Shown: positions 60,662 through 64,000 of the stretch, one piece after another | Layout of the letters: each line of letters opens with the position of its first letter | Position numbering within the stretch: the first letter of the stretch is position 1 | From: Folioceros fuciformis | Taxonomy: Eukaryota; Anthocerotophyta; Anthocerotopsida; Anthocerotales | DNA length: 64,000 bases | Direction of reading: 5' to 3' | NCBI GenBank assembly: GCA_049999805.1 | Contig: JBNGIO010005225.1 | Location: 18,635 to 82,634, forward strand | Made by a program: the position numbers and the translations under genes | The notes under the pieces: model-generated | Database searches by the model: none | What the model saw: the letters and a program-made list of their open reading frames with translations, nothing else | What the model was told of the DNA's origin: nothing

Positions 60662-63600
60662 ATGGCGCCCGCCATCTCCAGCGCGCCTCTGTCGCCACGG
60701 AAGCCACCTGGAACGCCTCAGGCCTTCGTTTCCACTCCCAGCAGGTTCGGGGTGGCCATGGGCGCGCCGGACAGCACCGGGGCCGGGTACCAGCTGGGGG
60801 CTGTTGCTAGCAGCCATCCTGTGGAAGTGGTTGGGAGGGTGCGCCAGCATCCGGAAGGGAAGGATGAGTCTGCGTTGCAGGTGTTCGATGGGAAGAGGAT
60901 CAGGGTGAAGATGGAGCAGGGGGGTAGTCGGGAATTCTCTCTGGACGGGGTGTCGCTTGCGGAGAGGGAGGACTTGCTGGAGTTCTACGCCAAGTACGTG
61001 GAAGCTCGGGTGGATGATGTGAAGGGGGGCGGCAGGTGCACGGTGATGATGTATGGGCCCACAGGGGCTGGGAAGAGTCACACCATGTTCGGCTCCAGCT
61101 CCGAGAAGGGCATTGCGTATCTTGCTCTCCGGAACATCATGGACCCAAATACCTACGGTCCCCATGGTTGTGGGCCTGTCACTGTGAGAGCGTCAATTAT
61201 CGAGATTTACAATGAGGAAATCTTTGATTTGCTGGGATCGACTGGCAACGCTCCGGGCTTGCCCAAGAATGTGCTTGTGCCCAGGGTTCGTCTCCTTCCC
61301 TCTAGCTCGCTGTCAGGGGCTTGCTACTCGAGGCTGTGAAGTTTGTACAGGTGCTGACTGGCTTGTCGTTTTGCCTTTTCAGGTGAAGCTGGAAGTGATG
61401 GGCAAGAAGTTGCAAAAGGCAACGTGGATTACTGGGAACGAGCACAACAAGCTGTTTCTGCAGATTACCAAGACGGAGAAGTCTCGCGTCATCAAGTCTA
61501 CAAATTGCAATGACCGCAGTTCACGAAGTCACTGCGTGGTAACCTTGCCTTCCTGCTCAAGCATGTTCCGTGGTTGGGGATAGTATCGTGATTAGTGTGA
61601 GGGCCTAGCATCTGACATGGTCGTAACTGATGACAATGTAGGTGATCCTGGAAGTTCCAGCTGTAGGGGGAAGGCTGGTGCTTGTGGATATGGCTGGCTC
61701 TGAGAACGTCGAGCAAGCAGGGATTGGATCCGAGGCGAGACTCCAGGTACGCCACGATAGCCTCCATCGTGCAGCCGCACACCTAGAGTTTGAGTCAGTC
61801 AGAATGCTGATAAGATGCCGTATTTTGCAGACTGGGAAAATAAATCAGGGCAATGGTGCTTTAAAGCGTGTTGTTGAAGCTATAGCAAACGGCCATGAGC
61901 ATATTCCTTACAGGGACAGCAAGCTCACAATGATACTGCAGGTTCGTTATTCCGGGCCATCACTTCTGTCCCTTGTTGGCACTTCCGATAAAAGCTTGTT
62001 ACTTTGCTGCGAAGTTACGCTCAATGGCCCCGTAATACATTACAGGATTCTTTTGAGGATGATGGCGCCAGGATCTTGATGATTCTCTGTGCTAGTCCGG
62101 ATCTGAGGGATATCTACAAGACTCTTGGTACACTGGAATACGGAGCCAAGGCCAAGTGCATAGTCCGGCTGCCCAACTCTCCCCCCAAGGATAAGGTCAC
62201 TGCAGGGTCGGATCAAGAACTGCTTGCAAAAGTTAGGTTCAAGGATGCATGCATCGAAAAGCTTCGGCTAACGCAGGAGCAGAAGGATAGAGCCATTGAA
62301 CAGCGAGACAGGCTGGTCCAGGAGAAGGAAGCAGAGACAAGGCGGCTCCGAATGCAGATTGAGGAGATGGAGAGACAGAAATCAATGGGGTACGACTTGC
62401 AGTTCGAATTAAAGGTGAAAGTCGATCAGCTGAGGAAGGAGCTGAGACTGGAATTGGAGCGTGAATTGGAGAGCAAACTGGAAGAGGCTCGGTGGCGTGC
62501 CGAGGAGGAGGGTAGGAGGAAGATACAAGAAATGGAAAAGGAGCTACAAAGGCAGCAGATGACCATTAATTACATGTCCTTGCGGGCGGAAAAGGCAGAG
62601 GGCGAGGTTCGAAGACTTAAGTCTGTCTTCGCTGAGGGAGATGCTTTTGACTTGGTCCCTCCTCCAGTGGAAAAACGTGCCCTGCCTGAAGTACAGATAC
62701 CAGGGTTCAGTCTGCAGGATCTGATTAAGAAAGAGGAATCAGGTCTACAAGATGTATCACCATCTTCTATCAGCCTTGTGAGCCAAGCACAACGTGCGGC
62801 AGCAGAGCCCTCGAGATCTCCTTTCGAGGAGGCTGGCCCATCTGGAAGCCCGGAATACGACCGAGGGTCAGAACACGACACATCTGGAGAGGAGGAGGAT
62901 GACGAAAGGTTACCCGCACTGGAGGGCTGCGCAAGCCCAGCAGTGCCAGCCCTTGACAGAACGCCGAGGAATAGCACGAAGGTAGATATTCTCAGCAGGC
63001 TATCTGAAAGAGTGTCAGCTCGTCTTCGAGATGATGGCAATGAGCAGTCAATTAAGGCGCCGTTGTCATCTCCAGAGGGTCATCCGGGGATGTTTGCGGA
63101 GAATGGTGAACATGATGGAGCAAGGCCTGGAAGTGACAAGCAGACCTCCTCTCCAATCACTAGGAATCTCTTCGTTAAGAGGGAAGAGAATGATGATGAC
63201 GATGACCTCTTTGCATGGAGTGGAGCTTCTCTTCACACAAAAGGCTGGCTTCCCATCATTCACGAGGAGCGTGAAGAAGAAGAGGCTGAGGAGGATATGG
63301 ATACTGGAAGCTCAAGAACTCCTGGCGCAGACCATGCACGAGACGTAGTTGGGAGGACATTTGGAAGCACAGGCGAAGACTCTTTCTTGCAGCAGCCGCT
63401 GTTTCCAAGCAATCTTAACCGAGACAAATTCATGGGCCTCCCGCATCCACGAACTGAAATCCGAGTCAAGCAAGAAGCGGATGACGAGGCCTCAAAGCTC
63501 TACTCCCTCAATCAAGCGGATTCCTCAGCCGATCATTTCAGGGGGACTTGTCGAGATGAGAAAGTGGGTCAAAGCTGGAGGCCGACACCACCCTGGCCAG

Positions 63601-64000
63601 GGACGGACGTGAGTGCAACCATCACTGACAGTCTGAGAGCGACGGTTGAATCTCGGTCTCCTGTGGTGAAGGAACAAGCTGAAAGCACTTCTGGTTGCCC
63701 CAGTCCGATACGGGATTCCTCCGGACGCTCTGTGCTGGAAAGCATCATGGACAGCTTACATGATGTGCGGATGGAAGTGCAAGAAGAGAAAGGGAGGGTG
63801 GGAGGCGCTACAGGTGTAATTCGAGGACCGACGGCGGACTCAAGGCTCGCGATCGGCGGGAGCTCATTGGCTCAGAACGACGAGGAATCAAGAGCAGCAG
63901 CTGGAGGCATGTCCAGGACAGCAGAGGAACGCACGTCTGAAGGAAGAAGGGGTGGCGATAGCTTGGAGCCGGCATCACCTATACGAACTCCTTCCAGTAC
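60662..64000 (+). CDS. KIN10A: Kinesin KIN-10A (PAKRP2 type), 3' end outside window
   Basis: Exons 60662-61285, 61383-61538, 61642-61746, 61831-61941 and 62046 onwards give 983 residues with no stop before the window end. The motor begins HPVEVVGRVRQHPEGK and has P-loop GPTGAGKS (residues 132-139), switch I NDRSSRSHC, switch II DMAGSENVEQAG, and INQGNGALKRVVEAIANG, RDSKLTMILQDSFEDD, ILCASPD, TLGTLEYGAKAKCIVR. This wording is that of Arabidopsis KIN-10A / PAKRP2, a phragmoplast kinesin carrying Golgi-derived vesicles to the forming cell plate. A coiled coil rich in E, K, R and L follows (about residues 400-530), then a long acidic, serine-rich tail. The ATG at 60662 was preferred to upstream non-ATG codons in the same frame. 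Confidence 0.93.

Overview
The window is nuclear DNA of a green plant of the streptophyte lineage. Three things point that way. Almost every gene is split by short GT-AG introns (mostly 60-250 nt, one about 540 nt). The gene set is plant-specific: P-class and PLS-class pentatricopeptide repeat (PPR) proteins, one-helix protein OHP2, a BOR-type borate exporter, MED17 and LFR of plant type, kinesin KIN-10A and a chalcone-isomerase-like protein. A nuclear tRNA-Ser(AGA) lies among them. Large intronless PLS-PPR genes and compact spacing (about 4-5 kb per gene) would fit a seedless plant or an advanced streptophyte alga; the species cannot be fixed from the sequence. The assembly has three 100-N gaps (33132-33231, 36420-36519, 45872-45971) and one place that looks like leftover library adaptor.

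Layout. 1-6 kb: a decayed PPR copy followed by an intact 1108-codon PLS-PPR gene. 6-13 kb: BUD31 splicing factor, an FGGY-family sugar kinase (14 exons, minus strand) and, sharing its 187-bp promoter region, an EMB2453-like P-class PPR gene. 13-17.5 kb: no gene seen. 17.6-24 kb: a 1703-residue WRC zinc-finger protein with an EAR-like end. 24-30 kb: OHP2, MED17 (minus) and a divergent isoprenylcysteine-methylesterase-like hydrolase. 30.5-33 kb: a DnaJ/DNAJC9-type gene, interrupted by a stop inside a transposase-adaptor-like string, and a tandem duplicate of its 3' end. 34-37 kb: BOR borate transporter and tRNA-Ser. 38-42.3 kb: LFR (SWI/SNF subunit) and intronless UDP-glucose dehydrogenase, both minus. 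44.4 kb: a PPR scrap. 46.3-50.3 kb: a single gene encoding two complete malic enzymes in one reading frame. 50.9-56.3 kb: an LLP-like nucleolar basic protein, a CHI-like protein and a 3-hydroxyisobutyrate-dehydrogenase-like gene (12 exons, minus). 57-59.8 kb: a second PLS-PPR gene broken by a 4-nt insertion. 60.7-64 kb: KIN-10A kinesin, running off the window end.

The genes are housekeeping neighbours rather than one pathway: RNA processing (BUD31, PPRs), transcription (MED17, LFR, WRC protein), plastid and metabolic functions (OHP2, malic enzyme, UGD, sugar kinase), transport and the phragmoplast. The most novel feature is the fused double malic enzyme (1039 residues predicted, all key catalytic motifs in both halves), whose second half carries a U12-type AT-AC intron that the first half lacks. 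All exon models were assembled by eye and checked for splice phase; none is backed by transcript data.
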